64,000 bases of DNA from Leuconostoc kimchii IMSNU 11154 (GCF_000092505.1 NC_014136.1:186001-250000), one strand, 5' to 3'; positions 26,178 through 36,058 are shown, counted from the first letter of the stretch. Notes: generated by a model not told the origin, from the sequence alone. Made by a program: numbers and translations.

Positions 26178-28238
26178 TTATTTAATAACAATATTTGATA
26201 AGTCACCTAAACCAACGGCTAATCGATGAATCAAATTTAACTGAGCATAACGATTATTCTTAATTGTTTGATTATCAACGTTAACCATGGTCTCATCAAA
26301 GTAATTAGCAATCGGCATTTGCAATGCAGCCAATGCCTGATAAACTGCTTCGCCACCTTGACCTTCTACATCCTGCAAGTCAATTGCTTTTGAAGCCGCA
26401 TACAGTTTACTTTCAGCGTCATTTTCAAACAAATTTTCATCAACCAGATCATGACTGATTTGTTTAACGGCTAAACGAGAAACACGCGTTAATGATTCAA
26501 TCACTTCACGGAAATTAACATCATCTGCATGTTTGGCTAAAACTTGCGTGCGGTCAGCAATGTAAACCACATCCGTACTACCTACCAGTGCAGTACCAGC
26601 AGACACAATATCTTGGCGAATACCACGATCTAATGCGATTTTACGGACACGATCAAAAATAAATGCTAGCACTGCCGTTAAATCAGCATTTTGTGTCACT
26701 TCACCAGTATTTGTGACAAACACATCTAGTACCGGTTTTAACGCAACATGCCATTTCTTATTTTCAAGTGTTCTCACGATACCAGTCGCAGCACGGCGCA
26801 AACCATAAGGATCATTCGAACCCGTTGGCATAAGGTTAGCCGAGAAAAAAGTTATAATGGCATCTAATTTATCAGCAATCGCCAACACAGCACCGACATC
26901 AGTCGTAGCAACATCCCCATGAGCAGATGTTGGCATATAGTGTTCTTTAATAGCAACAGCTACAGCGGCATTTTCACCAAATAATTTGGCGTAATGTTCA
27001 CCCATAATACCTTGCAATTCATCAAATTCACCAACCATACCAGTCATTAAATCAAATTTATAAATTTCTGAAGCACGAGCAAGATCTGCTTTTTTTGAAT
27101 CATCAAAATTAAGACTGGCCGCCAGATCTGCTGCTAATTTGCCAACACGCTGCATATGTTCGTAGACTGTGCCAATTTTTTCATGAAAAACCAACTTTTT
27201 GACTTTTGCCATACTATCCGCAATTGTTTTTTGTTGATCCTCATGATAAAAAAATTCTGCATCTTCTAATCGTGCAACAAGCACTTTTTCATTACCAGCA
27301 ATCACATTACTGAGATTTTCAGCATTGCCGTTTCGAACCGACAAAAAGTTTGGCAACAACGCACCTGATTGATCTGTCACATAGAAAAATCGTTGATGTT
27401 CACGCATCGAGGTCATCAATACCGCGTCTGGTACTTCTAAATACTTCTGATCAAAACTACCAGAAAATGCTGTTGGCCATTCAACAATGTTGTTTACTTC
27501 TTCTAGTAAATTTTGTGCTGCATCAACATCAAGTTGTAATAACCAATGATTTTGCGTAGCAATCATTTCAAGTTGGCGACGTATTTCAGATTTACGCCCC
27601 TCAGCATCAACTAAAACATATGCCGCTTTCAATGTGTCAACATATCGATTGGCATGGCTAATTTCAACGTGTTCATGAGATAAAAAACGATGGCCGCGTG
27701 TGAACCGGCCTGTTGAAACTTCCAAAATACTAAAGTCAACAATCGCTTCATCTAGTAAGGCAACAAGCCAACGAATTGGTCTAACATACAGAAAACTGTT
27801 GTTTGCCCATTTCATATAAGTCGTGAATTTCATCTGTGATACGACTTCATCACCAATTTTAGCTAGAATTGTTGCTGCTGCTTCACCTGGCGTATGTTTT
27901 GTTAACCAAACATACCCCTCCCGTTCTTCGAAATCTTCAGGTGTCGCACCTTGCCCTCGAGCAAATCCCTGAGCCGCCTTTGACCAACCGCCTTGTTCGT
28001 CTTTCGCGCGATTAATTGCTGGACCACGCTTTTCTTCAGATAATGATTCAGATTCTAAAGCAACATCAACTAGTTGAAATGCCAGACGACGTGGTGTTGA
28101 AAATGGTTTAATCTCACCCACAGATAAACGGTGTTCTGCCAAAAAAGCCTTGGTGCGTTCAATCAATTGTGCTTCCGAACTGGTAACCAAATGTGCTGGC
28201 ATTTCTTCTAAACCAATTTCTAATAAAAATGTTGACAT
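26178..28238 (-). CDS. glyS: Glycyl-tRNA synthetase beta subunit
   Basis: 686-aa beta subunit of the heterotetrameric bacterial GlyRS, providing tRNA binding. LLEIGLEEMPA at the N-terminus, KRGPAINRAKD, KWANNSFLYVRPIRWLVAL-type sequence, the HD-like DKLDAI and SNDPYGLRRAA identify it. It starts 3 nt after glyQ. Length is normal (~690). Confidence 0.95.
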   Translation of the reverse strand: MSTFLLEIGLEEMPAHLVTSSEAQLIERTKAFLAEHRLSVGEIKPFSTPRRLAFQLVDVALESESLSEEKRGPAINRAKDEQGGWSKAAQGFARGQGATPEDFEEREGYVWLTKHTPGEAAATILAKIGDEVVSQMKFTTYMKWANNSFLYVRPIRWLVALLDEAIVDFSILEVSTGRFTRGHRFLSHEHVEISHANRYVDTLKAAYVLVDAEGRKSEIRRQLEMIATQNHWLLQLDVDAAQNLLEEVNNIVEWPTAFSGSFDQKYLEVPDAVLMTSMREHQRFFYVTDQSGALLPNFLSVRNGNAENLSNVIAGNEKVLVARLEDAEFFYHEDQQKTIADSMAKVKKLVFHEKIGTVYEHMQRVGKLAADLAASLNFDDSKKADLARASEIYKFDLMTGMVGEFDELQGIMGEHYAKLFGENAAVAVAIKEHYMPTSAHGDVATTDVGAVLAIADKLDAIITFFSANLMPTGSNDPYGLRRAATGIVRTLENKKWHVALKPVLDVFVTNTGEVTQNADLTAVLAFIFDRVRKIALDRGIRQDIVSAGTALVGSTDVVYIADRTQVLAKHADDVNFREVIESLTRVSRLAVKQISHDLVDENLFENDAESKLYAASKAIDLQDVEGQGGEAVYQALAALQMPIANYFDETMVNVDNQTIKNNRYAQLNLIHRLAVGLGDLSNIVIK

Positions 28239-28241
28239 GCT

Positions 28242-29186
28242 TTATTTTCCTTCCTGCTTTGCATACTTACCATTTTCTCCCAAATACTTATCCCGTAGTT
28301 CAATGTCTTTAAGTAACGGAAACCCCAGATCCGCACGAGCTTGGATAAATACTTTTGATACACGGCGTGCCATTGTTCTGATTCTATGCAAGTAACCTGC
28401 ACGCTCTGTGACAGAAACTGTTCCGCGCGCATCTAATAAATTAAATGTATGTGATGATTTTAAAATATAATCGTATGCTGGGTGTACTAAGCCTAATTCT
28501 AATAGATGTGTTGCTTCTGCTTCGAACTCATCAAAATGTCTGAGCAATACTGTTTGGTTCGATTCTTCAAAGGCATATTTTGAATGTTCATATTCTGGTT
28601 CTTTGAAAATATCACCATAAAGAACACCATTACCCCACTCCAAATCGTAGACAGTTGGCACATCTTGGATGTATGAAGCTAAGCGTTCTAAACCATAAGT
28701 GACTTCTGCTGTCACCGAATCGACTTCAATCCCACCAACTTGTTGAAAATACGTAAATTGTGTGACTTCCATGCCATCCAACCAAACTTCCCAACCAATA
28801 CCAGCAGCACCCATTGAGGGGTTTTCCCAATTATCCTCGACAAAACGAATGTCATGTTCAAGTGGTTTAATACCCAGTGCCTCTAACGATCCAAGATACA
28901 GTTCTTGAATGTTCGCGGGTGAGGGTTTCATAACAACTTGAAATTGGTGATGTTGAAAAAGTCGATTAGGATTATCCCCATAGCGACCATCAGCGGGTCG
29001 ACGTGAAGGTTGCACGTAAGCTGCATTCCAAGGCTCTGGTCCATTGGCACGTAAAAAAGTATACGGTGATTGTGTTCCAGCACCAACTTCATTGTCATAG
29101 GCTTGCATCAGATTAGCGCCTTGTTTAGCCCAGTATTGTTGTAATGTTAAAATAATATCCTGTAATGATAATTTATGTTCTGTCAT
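28242..29186 (-). CDS. glyQ: Glycyl-tRNA synthetase alpha subunit
   Basis: 314-aa catalytic class II alpha subunit. [44 protein letters not shown] and [17 protein letters not shown] are canonical. ATG 29186 has AAGGAA 7 nt upstream. It is expressed from the promoter at 29472-29500 through a glycine T-box. Confidence 0.96.
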   Translation of the reverse strand: MTEHKLSLQDIILTLQQYWAKQGANLMQAYDNEVGAGTQSPYTFLRANGPEPWNAAYVQPSRRPADGRYGDNPNRLFQHHQFQVVMKPSPANIQELYLGSLEALGIKPLEHDIRFVEDNWENPSMGAAGIGWEVWLDGMEVTQFTYFQQVGGIEVDSVTAEVTYGLERLASYIQDVPTVYDLEWGNGVLYGDIFKEPEYEHSKYAFEESNQTVLLRHFDEFEAEATHLLELGLVHPAYDYILKSSHTFNLLDARGTVSVTERAGYLHRIRTMARRVSKVFIQARADLGFPLLKDIELRDKYLGENGKYAKQEGK

Positions 29187-29312
29187 TTTTATTTCCTTAC
29201 TATTTTTAAAATTTATTACCAACCACAGGTTGGTATTTTTTATAATCGATCCTACTTAATATCAAACGAATTAGTAGGCCATAAATATATTTTTTGAATA
29301 TTCCTTTCCGAC

Positions 29313-29465
29313 AAAAAACCGCGCGTCCACAGTCACCAATGCCAAAATACATGACATCAGGACGCTTGCGCGCGGTTCCACCTGATTTCCGAGAAAGTTT
29401 TCTCGACACTCGACTGTTTACAAACTCCATCATCGCCACATGATCTCATAGTCAGTAAACTTAAT
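29313..29465 (-). ncRNA. Glycine T-box leader with a very short Stem I
   Basis: The T-box core AGGTGGAACCGCG (29371-29383) has bulge UGGA, matching discriminator U73 of tRNA-Gly. Stem III is CGAGA/TCTCG. Stem I spans only ~44 nt (29417-29460): base GTTTAC/GTAAAC, an internal loop, then a 5-bp hairpin with loop GTGGCG. GGA followed by G on the 3' side is the best specifier; GGC lies in the apical loop. The terminator stem (GCGTCC/GGACGC plus GC-rich arms) ends in a six-T run at 29313-29318. No Stem II is visible. Confidence 0.88.
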
Positions 29466-29471
29466 ATACTT

Positions 29472-29500
29472 ATTATGCACGTCATTAATTAAAACGTCAA
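29472..29500 (-). promoter_or_regulatory. glyQS promoter
   Basis: -35 TTGACG (29495-29500), 17-nt spacer, -10 CATAAT (29472-29477). It starts 28 bp beyond the stop of the DUF805 gene. Confidence 0.78.
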
Positions 29501-29513
29501 GTCTTTCAAAAAT

Positions 29514-30653
29514 TCAAACAGTTGACTGGTAAGTGTTCGATAATGAATTAATGATTAAATTTAATAGCGGCTTAGAATCAGAAAACACATACATCACTCG
29601 AATATGTCCATCGGGCATATACCATTCTAAATAACTCATTTCTGTTCTTTCACCAGTTGTCGGTACCTGGTATGTGCCATCAATACGCCAGACGTCAATT
29701 TCACCTTGTTGCTTTAACTTAAAATGACTCTGTCCTAATATCTTTTCAAACGGAAAGCTAGACGCATCCACGCCAAATCCTTGACCTCTTGTACTCGTCA
29801 TGATTGTCGCATTCTGATTTGGTGTGTCAAGTGACCATTGAAGTGATGTGCTATCCTGTTGCCAATTGCCTTGTACTTTAAAAAATCCAAAGTCATCATC
29901 TCCTAACAACATTTCTGGTAACTGTCGATAGTTTACCGTAGTCGAGTCATCGGGCAATGCTTTCACCTGAATCTCAGGTATTTTGGATGACGTCGATTTG
30001 GTTTTTGATTGGCTTGGCACTGGATTATTCGATACAGCAGAAGATAAAATTGAGTCGATAACTTCTGATTGGTTTGAAGATGTTTTAGTAATGCTCACCA
30101 CTGTATTTGTTCTTTGCTTTTGTATCTTTTGCAATAACGTATTAATTGTGGTCATTTGTTGAGCCAATACCATAGTATTTAAACTGATTATTGCAGATAC
30201 CATCACAACAAAAAAGGCTATAAAACTAATCTTTTGATTTATCTTTAGAACCGGCGTCCAATATGCTGAACGCCGGGCTAACAAGAAAATCAAGCTACCA
30301 ATATATATCAGTAACAGTAAAGGTACCAAAATTAACAAACCAATGGCACTGAAAAAGCTAATAATCACGCCAATTAAAACCGGACTGAGTAGCACAATAG
30401 AAATAGCTTGTTGTGACAATCCTGTATCCCGTAACCGACGAATAAATAGTGATAAATTTGGTACAAAAATTAACACATTCAATATTGAAGATAATCGACT
30501 TAGCAATACCCATTCGTTGAAAATACTTCCCACAACGAAAGTTAGCATTGCCAAAATAAAATTATTGATAGTTTGGACAAACCAAAAATCTAAGCGGTAA
30601 GTCCCACCATTAAAATTAAAGGCTTCTTGCCAATACCTTAAATATCTTCTCAA
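29514..30653 (-). CDS. DUF805 membrane protein with a C-terminal extracellular domain
   Basis: 379 aa. The N-terminal ~140 residues form a DUF805-type membrane domain (WQEAFNFNGGTYRLDFW opening, RRLRDTGLS loop, several hydrophobic helices). A further helix at ~170-190 leads to a long polar region rich in Ser/Thr (~195-235) and a C-terminal beta-rich part. Plain DUF805 proteins are ~110-150 aa, so this is a fusion. The likely start is TTG 30653 with GGGGG 9 nt upstream; a TTG at 30662 abuts the GGGGG. Function unknown. Confidence 0.75.
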   Translation of the reverse strand: MRRYLRYWQEAFNFNGGTYRLDFWFVQTINNFILAMLTFVVGSIFNEWVLLSRLSSILNVLIFVPNLSLFIRRLRDTGLSQQAISIVLLSPVLIGVIISFFSAIGLLILVPLLLLIYIGSLIFLLARRSAYWTPVLKINQKISFIAFFVVMVSAIISLNTMVLAQQMTTINTLLQKIQKQRTNTVVSITKTSSNQSEVIDSILSSAVSNNPVPSQSKTKSTSSKIPEIQVKALPDDSTTVNYRQLPEMLLGDDDFGFFKVQGNWQQDSTSLQWSLDTPNQNATIMTSTRGQGFGVDASSFPFEKILGQSHFKLKQQGEIDVWRIDGTYQVPTTGERTEMSYLEWYMPDGHIRVMYVFSDSKPLLNLIINSLSNTYQSTV

Positions 30654-30671
30654 AATAAACAACCCCCAAAT

Positions 30672-30695
30672 AAAAAACTCGACTCAGCGTCAAGT
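30672..30695 (-). terminator. Terminator after frr
   Basis: 8-bp stem with a G-U pair (AACTTGAC/GTCGAGTT), 5-nt loop, then TTTTTT on the minus strand. A TATAAT at ~30704-30709 just before it could start transcription of the DUF805 gene if read through. Confidence 0.65.
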
Positions 30696-30750
30696 TAATA
30701 TTATAGCTTATATCAAATAATATTCGTTAGGCCTCAATCAGCCTTATACC

Positions 30751-31296
30751 TTATATCGTCAATAACTCTTTCTCTTTATCAGAAGCAATCGTATCAATGG
30801 CTTTGATATTTTCATCAGTAAGCTTTTGCACATCATCTTCCGCATGACGTGCATCGTCTTCAGGTAATTCTTTATCTTTTTTGACAGAATCCATCGCATC
30901 ACGGCGGACATTACGAACAGAAACTTTTGCTTTTTCAGCTTCTGCCTTCACTTGTTTGACCAAATCCTTACGACCTTCTTCAGTCATTTGAGGAATTGCC
31001 AATCGAACAATGTTACCATCCGAAGCTGGGTTTAATCCTAAGTCCGATATATTAATTGCACGAATAATTTCTTCTAATACGGTCTTGTCAAATGGCGTAA
31101 TCATCAAAATGCGTGCTTCGGGAACAGAAATTGAAGCAACTTGATTAAGTGGCGTCATAGCACCGTAGTATTCAACTTCTATACGATCTAAAATATGTGG
31201 ATTCGCGCGCCCTGTACGAATACTACCAAGTTCACGTTGTAAAGCATCTTGGGCACCTTGCATACGCGCCTTGGCATCTGTTAAATTAAAAGACAT
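30751..31296 (-). CDS. frr: Ribosome recycling factor
   Basis: 181-aa RRF that splits post-termination ribosomes with [45 protein letters not shown] and [10 protein letters not shown] are signature motifs. The start shares one base with the pyrH stop (TAATG), and GGAGG lies upstream. Confidence 0.96.
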   Translation of the reverse strand: MSFNLTDAKARMQGAQDALQRELGSIRTGRANPHILDRIEVEYYGAMTPLNQVASISVPEARILMITPFDKTVLEEIIRAINISDLGLNPASDGNIVRLAIPQMTEEGRKDLVKQVKAEAEKAKVSVRNVRRDAMDSVKKDKELPEDDARHAEDDVQKLTDENIKAIDTIASDKEKELLTI

Positions 31297-32021
31297 TATT
31301 TTCCTCCTGTAACTGTTGTACCAATATTTTCACCTAATACAACTCTTTTCAAGTTGCCCGGTGTGTTTAGATTAAACACGACAAGTGGCATGTTATTATC
31401 CATTGACAATGAACTTGCTGTTGAATCCATTACTTTCAATCCACGTTTCAAAATATCCAAATGTGTTAATTCTGAAAACTTAACAGCATTCGCATTCTTA
31501 TTTGGATCAGAATCATAGATACCATCAACCCCATTTTTACCCATCAAAATCGCATCAGCATTAATTTCGTTTGCACGTAATGCCGCTGTAGTATCTGTTG
31601 AGAAATAAGGTGATCCTGTACCTGCTGCAAAAATCACTATGCGTCCCTTTTCGAGGTGTCTTATCGCGCGTCCACGAATGTAGGGTTCTGCAATTTGCTG
31701 CATCGTAATGGCAGTTTGAACACGTGTATCTACACCCGCACGTTCTAATGCATCTTGCAACACTAGTGCATTCATCGTCGTGCCAAGCATGCCAGTATAA
31801 TCAGCACGTGACCTTTCCATGCCAACTTGTGCAGCAGGTTCACCACGCCATAAATTACCACCACCAACAACAATTGCAATTTGTGTTCCTAGGTCATGTA
31901 CTTCTTTTAAATCTTGCGCAATTTCAGAAACTGTATCAAGATTAATTCCTTGACCTTTCTCTCCAGCCAATGCCTCACCAGAAAGTTTCATCAAAACACG
32001 TTTATACTTCATATCAGTCAT
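31296..32021 (-). CDS. pyrH: UMP kinase
   Basis: 241-aa hexameric amino-acid-kinase-fold UMP kinase. [34 protein letters not shown] and [14 protein letters not shown] are conserved. Lies between tsf and frr as in most Firmicutes; GAGG precedes the ATG. Confidence 0.96.
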   Translation of the reverse strand: MTDMKYKRVLMKLSGEALAGEKGQGINLDTVSEIAQDLKEVHDLGTQIAIVVGGGNLWRGEPAAQVGMERSRADYTGMLGTTMNALVLQDALERAGVDTRVQTAITMQQIAEPYIRGRAIRHLEKGRIVIFAAGTGSPYFSTDTTAALRANEINADAILMGKNGVDGIYDSDPNKNANAVKFSELTHLDILKRGLKVMDSTASSLSMDNNMPLVVFNLNTPGNLKRVVLGENIGTTVTGGK

Positions 32022-32067
32022 GATTTACCTCATTTTCTACTTAGTCAATTATACCAAAAATGTCCCA

Positions 32068-32104
32068 CAAAAAAAGTGCGTTATTATGATATAACACACT
32101 TTTT
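32068..32104 (-). terminator. Terminator after tsf
   Basis: 14-bp stem including a G-U pair (32071-32084 with 32091-32104), 6-nt loop and a T-run on the minus strand. It separates rpsB-tsf from pyrH-frr. Confidence 0.8.
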
Positions 32105-32109
32105 ATTTA

Positions 32110-32985
32110 TTAGCCGAGTTGCTTGGCAACTTCTTCAGCCAAATCAGTCACTTTCTTTTCAATACCATCACCAACTTGATAACGTACAAATGACTTTACT
32201 GTACCATTTTGTGAAGCAATAAACTGCGCAACTGTTTGATCACCATTCTTGACAAAAGCTTGATCTAACAATGAAATTTCAGCCAAGAATTTCTTGATAC
32301 GTCCTTCAACCATCTTTTCTTTGATGTTATCAGGCTTACCCGCCAAATCTTCAGAAGCCAGTTGAACTGACTTTTCTTTTTCAACAACTTCAGCCGGTAC
32401 TTCGTCGTCCGAAACGTACTTAGGAGCGATCGCCGCAACGTGCATTGCAATATCGCGGGCTGCTTCTGATGACGCACCATCAACAACAACTAGTGATGAA
32501 ATTGAGCCAGCTAAATGTGAGTAAGCACCAAAATTTTCAGTATCAGACTTTTCAACAACTGTGAAGCGACGTAGCGTAATCTTTTCACCAGTAATTTGTG
32601 TTGTGCCAATAATTTTGTCATTCAATGTCTGCCCAGCTTCAACTTCAAGTGCCAAAGCAGCTTCAACATCTTTTGGTGAAAATTCAACAATTGTGTTGGC
32701 TACAGCCTTTAACAAATCATTAAATTCAGCATTTCCAGCAACAAAGTCAGTTTCTGAATTTAATTCAATGATAGCAGCTTTATTACCGCTAACGGCAACA
32801 TAAGTCATGCCTTCAGCAGCGACACGGTCGCCCTTCTTAGCAGCCTTAGCCATACCTTTTTCGCGAAGCAAATCAATTGCTTTATCTAAGTCACCGTCAG
32901 ATTCTACTAAAGCCTTCTTAGCATCCATCATACCAACAGACGTCTTATCACGTAGTTCTTTTACTTGTGCAGCAGTAATTGCCAT
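32110..32985 (-). CDS. tsf: Elongation factor Ts
   Basis: 291-aa nucleotide-exchange factor for EF-Tu. [25 protein letters not shown] is the N-terminal UBA-like domain (family core LREKTGAGMMDCKKAL), with [10 protein letters not shown] and the C-terminal [15 protein letters not shown] lies upstream of the ATG. Downstream of rpsB and separated from it by a hairpin. Confidence 0.95.
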   Translation of the reverse strand: MAITAAQVKELRDKTSVGMMDAKKALVESDGDLDKAIDLLREKGMAKAAKKGDRVAAEGMTYVAVSGNKAAIIELNSETDFVAGNAEFNDLLKAVANTIVEFSPKDVEAALALEVEAGQTLNDKIIGTTQITGEKITLRRFTVVEKSDTENFGAYSHLAGSISSLVVVDGASSEAARDIAMHVAAIAPKYVSDDEVPAEVVEKEKSVQLASEDLAGKPDNIKEKMVEGRIKKFLAEISLLDQAFVKNGDQTVAQFIASQNGTVKSFVRYQVGDGIEKKVTDLAEEVAKQLG

Positions 32986-33051
32986 TATATTGCTCCTCTA
33001 AAATAATTTATGATTTTATTATAACATGCTTTTTATATGTTCCGGACAAAT

Positions 33052-33097
33052 AAAAATGCCACTCTGCGTCCCAAACAGGTCCGCAGGAACGGCATTT
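33052..33097 (-). terminator. Terminator/attenuator between rpsB and tsf
   Basis: AAATGCC/GGCATTT outer pairing and CTGCG/CGCAG inner pairing around a 13-nt loop, followed by a T-run on the minus strand. It should reduce tsf relative to rpsB unless read through. Confidence 0.75.
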
Positions 33098-33109
33098 GTC
33101 ATTAAAATA

Positions 33110-33886
33110 TTAGTTATTGCCTTCTTCGACAATGTTAGTGATTTCTTCGATTGATTCTGTATTTTCGTCACCCGCAACAAAAGCATCTTCAGGTGCTGAA
33201 TCTTGACCTTGACGACCTTCGATAATCGCATCAGCCATCTTAGCAGTAATCAAACGAACAGCACGAATAGCATCATCGTTAGCAGGAATTTTAACGTCAA
33301 CCACTTCAGGGTTAGCGTTTGTGTCAATCATTGCCACAACTGGAATGTTCAACATATTTGCTTCCTTAACGGCAATTTCTTCCTTCTTAGGGTCAACAAC
33401 AAACAATACGTCTGGCAAACCAGGCATATCCTTGATACCACCCAAGAATTTATTCAACTTTTCACGTTGCTTGTTTAACAAAACAACTTCTTTTTTAGGC
33501 AATTGTTCAAATGTACCGTCTTCGGCCATTGTTTCCAAGTCCTTCAAACGTTGGATACGTGTCTTGATTGTATTCCAATTTGTTAAAGTACCACCCAACC
33601 AACGATGATTGATAAAGTATTGACCGGCGCGCGTTGCTTCTTCAGCAATCGCGTCTGAGGCTTGTTTCTTTGTACCAACAAACAAAAAGTTAGCATCATC
33701 AGTTGATGCATTACGAATAAAGTTATAAGCTTCATCAACTAACTTAACTGTTTTTTGTAAATCGATGATATGGATACCATTACGTTCTGTAAAGATATAT
33801 TCATCCATTTTTGGGTCCCAACGACGTGTTTGGTGACCAAAGTGAACACCTGCTTCGAGGAGTTCTTTCATTGAAATAACTGCCAT
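33110..33886 (-). CDS. rpsB: 30S ribosomal protein S2
   Basis: 258-aa S2. [37 protein letters not shown] and [14 protein letters not shown] are conserved. ATG 33886 has AGGAG 10 nt upstream and gives the usual ~255-260 aa. The acidic C-terminal tail is typical of LAB S2. It is first in rpsB-tsf. Confidence 0.96.
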   Translation of the reverse strand: MAVISMKELLEAGVHFGHQTRRWDPKMDEYIFTERNGIHIIDLQKTVKLVDEAYNFIRNASTDDANFLFVGTKKQASDAIAEEATRAGQYFINHRWLGGTLTNWNTIKTRIQRLKDLETMAEDGTFEQLPKKEVVLLNKQREKLNKFLGGIKDMPGLPDVLFVVDPKKEEIAVKEANMLNIPVVAMIDTNANPEVVDVKIPANDDAIRAVRLITAKMADAIIEGRQGQDSAPEDAFVAGDENTESIEEITNIVEEGNN

Positions 33887-33995
33887 AATATATAGTCTCC
33901 TAGGTTTTTTTCCGCCGACAAATTCGACGTTCATACTGACATTTCTGCACCTATATGAACTTGTTTGCCGTGTGTATTTGTTGTAAATCACAACA
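33887..33995 (-). ncRNA. Structured rpsB leader, probable S2 autoregulatory site
   Basis: The ~110-nt leader can form three hairpins: GTTGT/ACAAC, a long one with arms GTTCATA/TATGAAC around an 18-nt region, and CGTCGA/TCGGCG just before the ribosome-binding site. S2 leaders that bind S2 are known in other bacteria; whether this one does is inference. Confidence 0.45.
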
Positions 33996-34001
33996 CTTAA
34001 C

Positions 34002-34030
34002 AGTATACGTTATTTTGTGTAGAATTACAA
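34002..34030 (-). promoter_or_regulatory. rpsB promoter
   Basis: -35 TTGTAA (34025-34030), 17-nt spacer, -10 TATACT (34002-34007). It sits 4 bp beyond the GIY-YIG stop. Confidence 0.75.
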
Positions 34031-34034
34031 GCTG

Positions 34035-34322
34035 TTATTGCCAAATACTGGAATCAAGATGATGTTCAGTTAAGAATAATTCTTTCTGTTTTCTGGTCAG
34101 TTTTTTGAAAGCAGCTTCTGCATGTAATGCATCATGTTTAGTTTCAAATGATTCTTCATAGATTAGTTTTAAAGGATGTCTTGATTTAACGCGTGTGAAT
34201 TTTGCCCCTTTACCCGATTCATGGGTTTTAAATCGGCGCTGAACATTATCAGTGAAACCACCATAAAAGTAACCATCTGCAGTATATAAGACATAAAAGT
34301 AATATAGCTTCATCATGACCAC
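34035..34322 (-). CDS. GIY-YIG domain protein (UPF0213, YazA-like)
   Basis: 95-aa GIY-YIG nuclease-fold protein. The motif appears as FYVLYTADGYFYGGFT, with RRFKTHESGKGAKFTR downstream and a conserved Glu in the Lys-rich C-terminus. It overlaps the methyltransferase gene by 10 nt; the same pairing (yabB-yazA) is known in Bacillus. The cellular substrate is unknown. Two Met codons near the start make the exact start uncertain. Confidence 0.88.
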   Translation of the reverse strand: MVMMKLYYFYVLYTADGYFYGGFTDNVQRRFKTHESGKGAKFTRVKSRHPLKLIYEESFETKHDALHAEAAFKKLTRKQKELFLTEHHLDSSIWQ

Positions 34323-35074
34323 GCTTGACCATATAATATCTCTTCTACTTGCGAAGTATAATTATTTTCTGGCGTATAAGCAATAATTGGCGGCATAATG
34401 CGCACCCCTCCTGGGCGACCTGCTTTAATAGCCTCAACAAGAACCATATTTGCCTCACGATCGCTTTTGCCATAAACAAATTGCATACGCTTAATCCGCA
34501 ATTTTCGTTGCTCAAATGCGGAAAAAACATCCGTCAGCCGGTCTGGCCGATGAACCATATAAAATTTACCATTATTTTTTAATAACTTATTGGCAACTTG
34601 AGCTAAACCAGGCAAATCAATTGTTAATTCGTGCCGTGCAAGTTCATAGTGCGTATCATGATTAGTCTTTGTCATTTCATTAAGTGGGAAGTATGGTGGA
34701 TTTGATAAAACAGTTTCCACTGATCCAGGTTGAATATCATTAAAAATATCTTTCATATCAGATAACAGGACACTAACACGTTTTTGCAAACCATTCATTT
34801 CAATGCTGCGTTGTGCCATTTCAGCTAATTCAGGCTGAATCTCAACTAGCTTAATTTTGCCGATGACCTTTGGTGAATAAAAAAGACCAACGGCACCTGT
34901 GCCAGCACCTAAATCAACCGTTAACCCAGCACCTTTACCTTTTACCCCAGCAAAGTGGGCTAATAATATGGCATCTAAGGAGTAAGAAAACATATCGGGA
35001 TTTTGGATAATATGAACATTTTGCGAAGGTAAGCCATCAATACGCTCTCCTTCTTTAAGAATTACTTCAGTCAT
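34313..35074 (-). CDS. SAM-dependent methyltransferase, tRNA1(Val) m6A37 (TrmN6/YabB) family
   Basis: 253-aa class I methyltransferase. The SAM motif is DLGAGTGAVGL, and the catalytic NPPYF (SNPPYFPL) marks an N6-adenine methyltransferase. It resembles YabB/TrmN6. Coupled to the GIY-YIG gene downstream and divergent from plsC. The RNA substrate is inferred from the family. Confidence 0.85.
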   Translation of the reverse strand: MTEVILKEGERIDGLPSQNVHIIQNPDMFSYSLDAILLAHFAGVKGKGAGLTVDLGAGTGAVGLFYSPKVIGKIKLVEIQPELAEMAQRSIEMNGLQKRVSVLLSDMKDIFNDIQPGSVETVLSNPPYFPLNEMTKTNHDTHYELARHELTIDLPGLAQVANKLLKNNGKFYMVHRPDRLTDVFSAFEQRKLRIKRMQFVYGKSDREANMVLVEAIKAGRPGGVRIMPPIIAYTPENNYTSQVEEILYGQAWS

Positions 35075-35103
35075 TGTTTTTTTCTCGCTTTATCGTGTAA
35101 AAT
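35074..35103 (+). promoter_or_regulatory. plsC promoter
   Basis: -35 TTGTTT (35074-35079), 18-nt spacer, -10 TAAAAT (35098-35103). Confidence 0.55.
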
Positions 35104-35133
35104 TAATGAAGATAGTTTATGAGGTGAATAATA

Positions 35134-35769
35134 ATGAAATTTTATGATTTTCTGCGTGGTATAGCTGTAAGTATTATATGGGTTATCAACGGACGTATCA
35201 AGTACATGAATCGTGATCGTATCCCTGTTAATGAAAATTATATTCTTGTCGGCCCCCATCGGACCTGGTGGGATCCTATTTGGTATGCCATTGCAGCCTA
35301 CCCAAAACACTTTATTTTTATGGCCAAAGTTGAATTATTCAAATTTCCACCATTGGCTTGGTTAATAAGATCTGCTGGTGCGTTTCCTGTTGACCGAGAA
35401 AACGTCGGACCGAGTGTTATTAAAGTTCCAGTCAATGAACTCAAAAAGGGTAATCGTTCATTAATTATGTTTCCATCAGGTTCTCGACATAGCGATGAAT
35501 TAAAATCCGGTTCCCTCTTGATTGCCAAAATGGCGGGCAAAGCCCTTGTTCCTACAGTTTACCAAGGGCCCGTCTCATTCGGTCAGTTATTTAAAAGGAA
35601 CAACACAGTGATTAATTTTGGTGAACCAATTATCATTGATCGCAAAGACAGATTGAACAAAGAAAACATCGCTAAATATACTGAGTTGATTCAAGAAGCA
35701 TTTGATAATCTCGATCACGAAGTGAACCCTGATTGGGTATACCTGGATCCCAAACGCGAAAAAAAATAA
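35134..35769 (+). CDS. plsC: 1-acyl-sn-glycerol-3-phosphate acyltransferase
   Basis: 211-aa membrane-associated acyltransferase making phosphatidic acid. The HX4D motif is HRTWWD (near residue 48), and the second motif reads FPSGSRH in place of the usual FPEGTRS. IRSAGAFPVDRE lies between them. The N-terminus has one hydrophobic segment. GAGGTG lies 7 nt upstream of the ATG. Single gene, terminated convergently with yneF. Confidence 0.9.
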   Translation: MKFYDFLRGIAVSIIWVINGRIKYMNRDRIPVNENYILVGPHRTWWDPIWYAIAAYPKHFIFMAKVELFKFPPLAWLIRSAGAFPVDRENVGPSVIKVPVNELKKGNRSLIMFPSGSRHSDELKSGSLLIAKMAGKALVPTVYQGPVSFGQLFKRNNTVINFGEPIIIDRKDRLNKENIAKYTELIQEAFDNLDHEVNPDWVYLDPKREKK

Positions 35770-35788
35770 GCCAATTGGCTTATTTTTT
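35761..35788. terminator. Bidirectional terminator between plsC and yneF
   Basis: 12-bp perfect palindrome (35761-35772 with 35777-35788), AATT loop, with A-run and T-run flanks. It overlaps both stop codon regions. Confidence 0.85.
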
Positions 35789-36019
35789 TTGCGCTTGTTC
35801 GCTTTGTTGCTTCATTTGAGCCATCATTTGATTCAACTTTTTCTGTGATGGCTTTTGTCCCATTGACATCATCATCGATTTCATCATTTCTTCTGAAATT
35901 GGTGGATTCTTTGCTAAATAACTTTTCATTGAGTTACGCGCTAAGAAAAAACCAGCTGCCAATCCGATAACCAAGGCTAACACTGCAATCAATATGACAA
36001 GTCCAATACCTATATTCAT
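35780..36019 (-). CDS. YneF family membrane protein (UPF0154)
   Basis: 79 aa with one N-terminal membrane helix ([21 protein letters not shown], about 4-25), then [12 protein letters not shown] and a Met/Gln-rich tail with [17 protein letters not shown]. This is the UPF0154 pattern; function unknown. AAGGGG precedes the ATG. Confidence 0.9.
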   Translation of the reverse strand: MNIGIGLVILIAVLALVIGLAAGFFLARNSMKSYLAKNPPISEEMMKSMMMSMGQKPSQKKLNQMMAQMKQQSEQAQKK

Positions 36020-36049
36020 AGTATTCCCCTTACTAAATTTCTAAAACTA

Positions 36050-36058
36050 ATTATAGCA
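36050..36058 (-). promoter_or_regulatory. Extended -10 promoter of yneF
   Basis: TGCTATAAT on the minus strand is a perfect extended -10, ~30 nt before the yneF ATG. The 36060-36217 stretch between this and the lexA control region is A/T-rich with nothing else I can name. Confidence 0.55.

Noticed and set aside
29217..29235. Perfect repeat TACCAACC/GGTTGGTA before glyQ, with a T-run on the plus strand
   Set aside because: It looks like a plus-strand terminator, but no plus-strand gene lies upstream; chance or a minor leader fold is likely.
29206..29439. 77-codon open frame across the glyQ leader
   Set aside because: It spans the T-box and terminator; there is no ribosome-binding site and the RNA structure explains the sequence.
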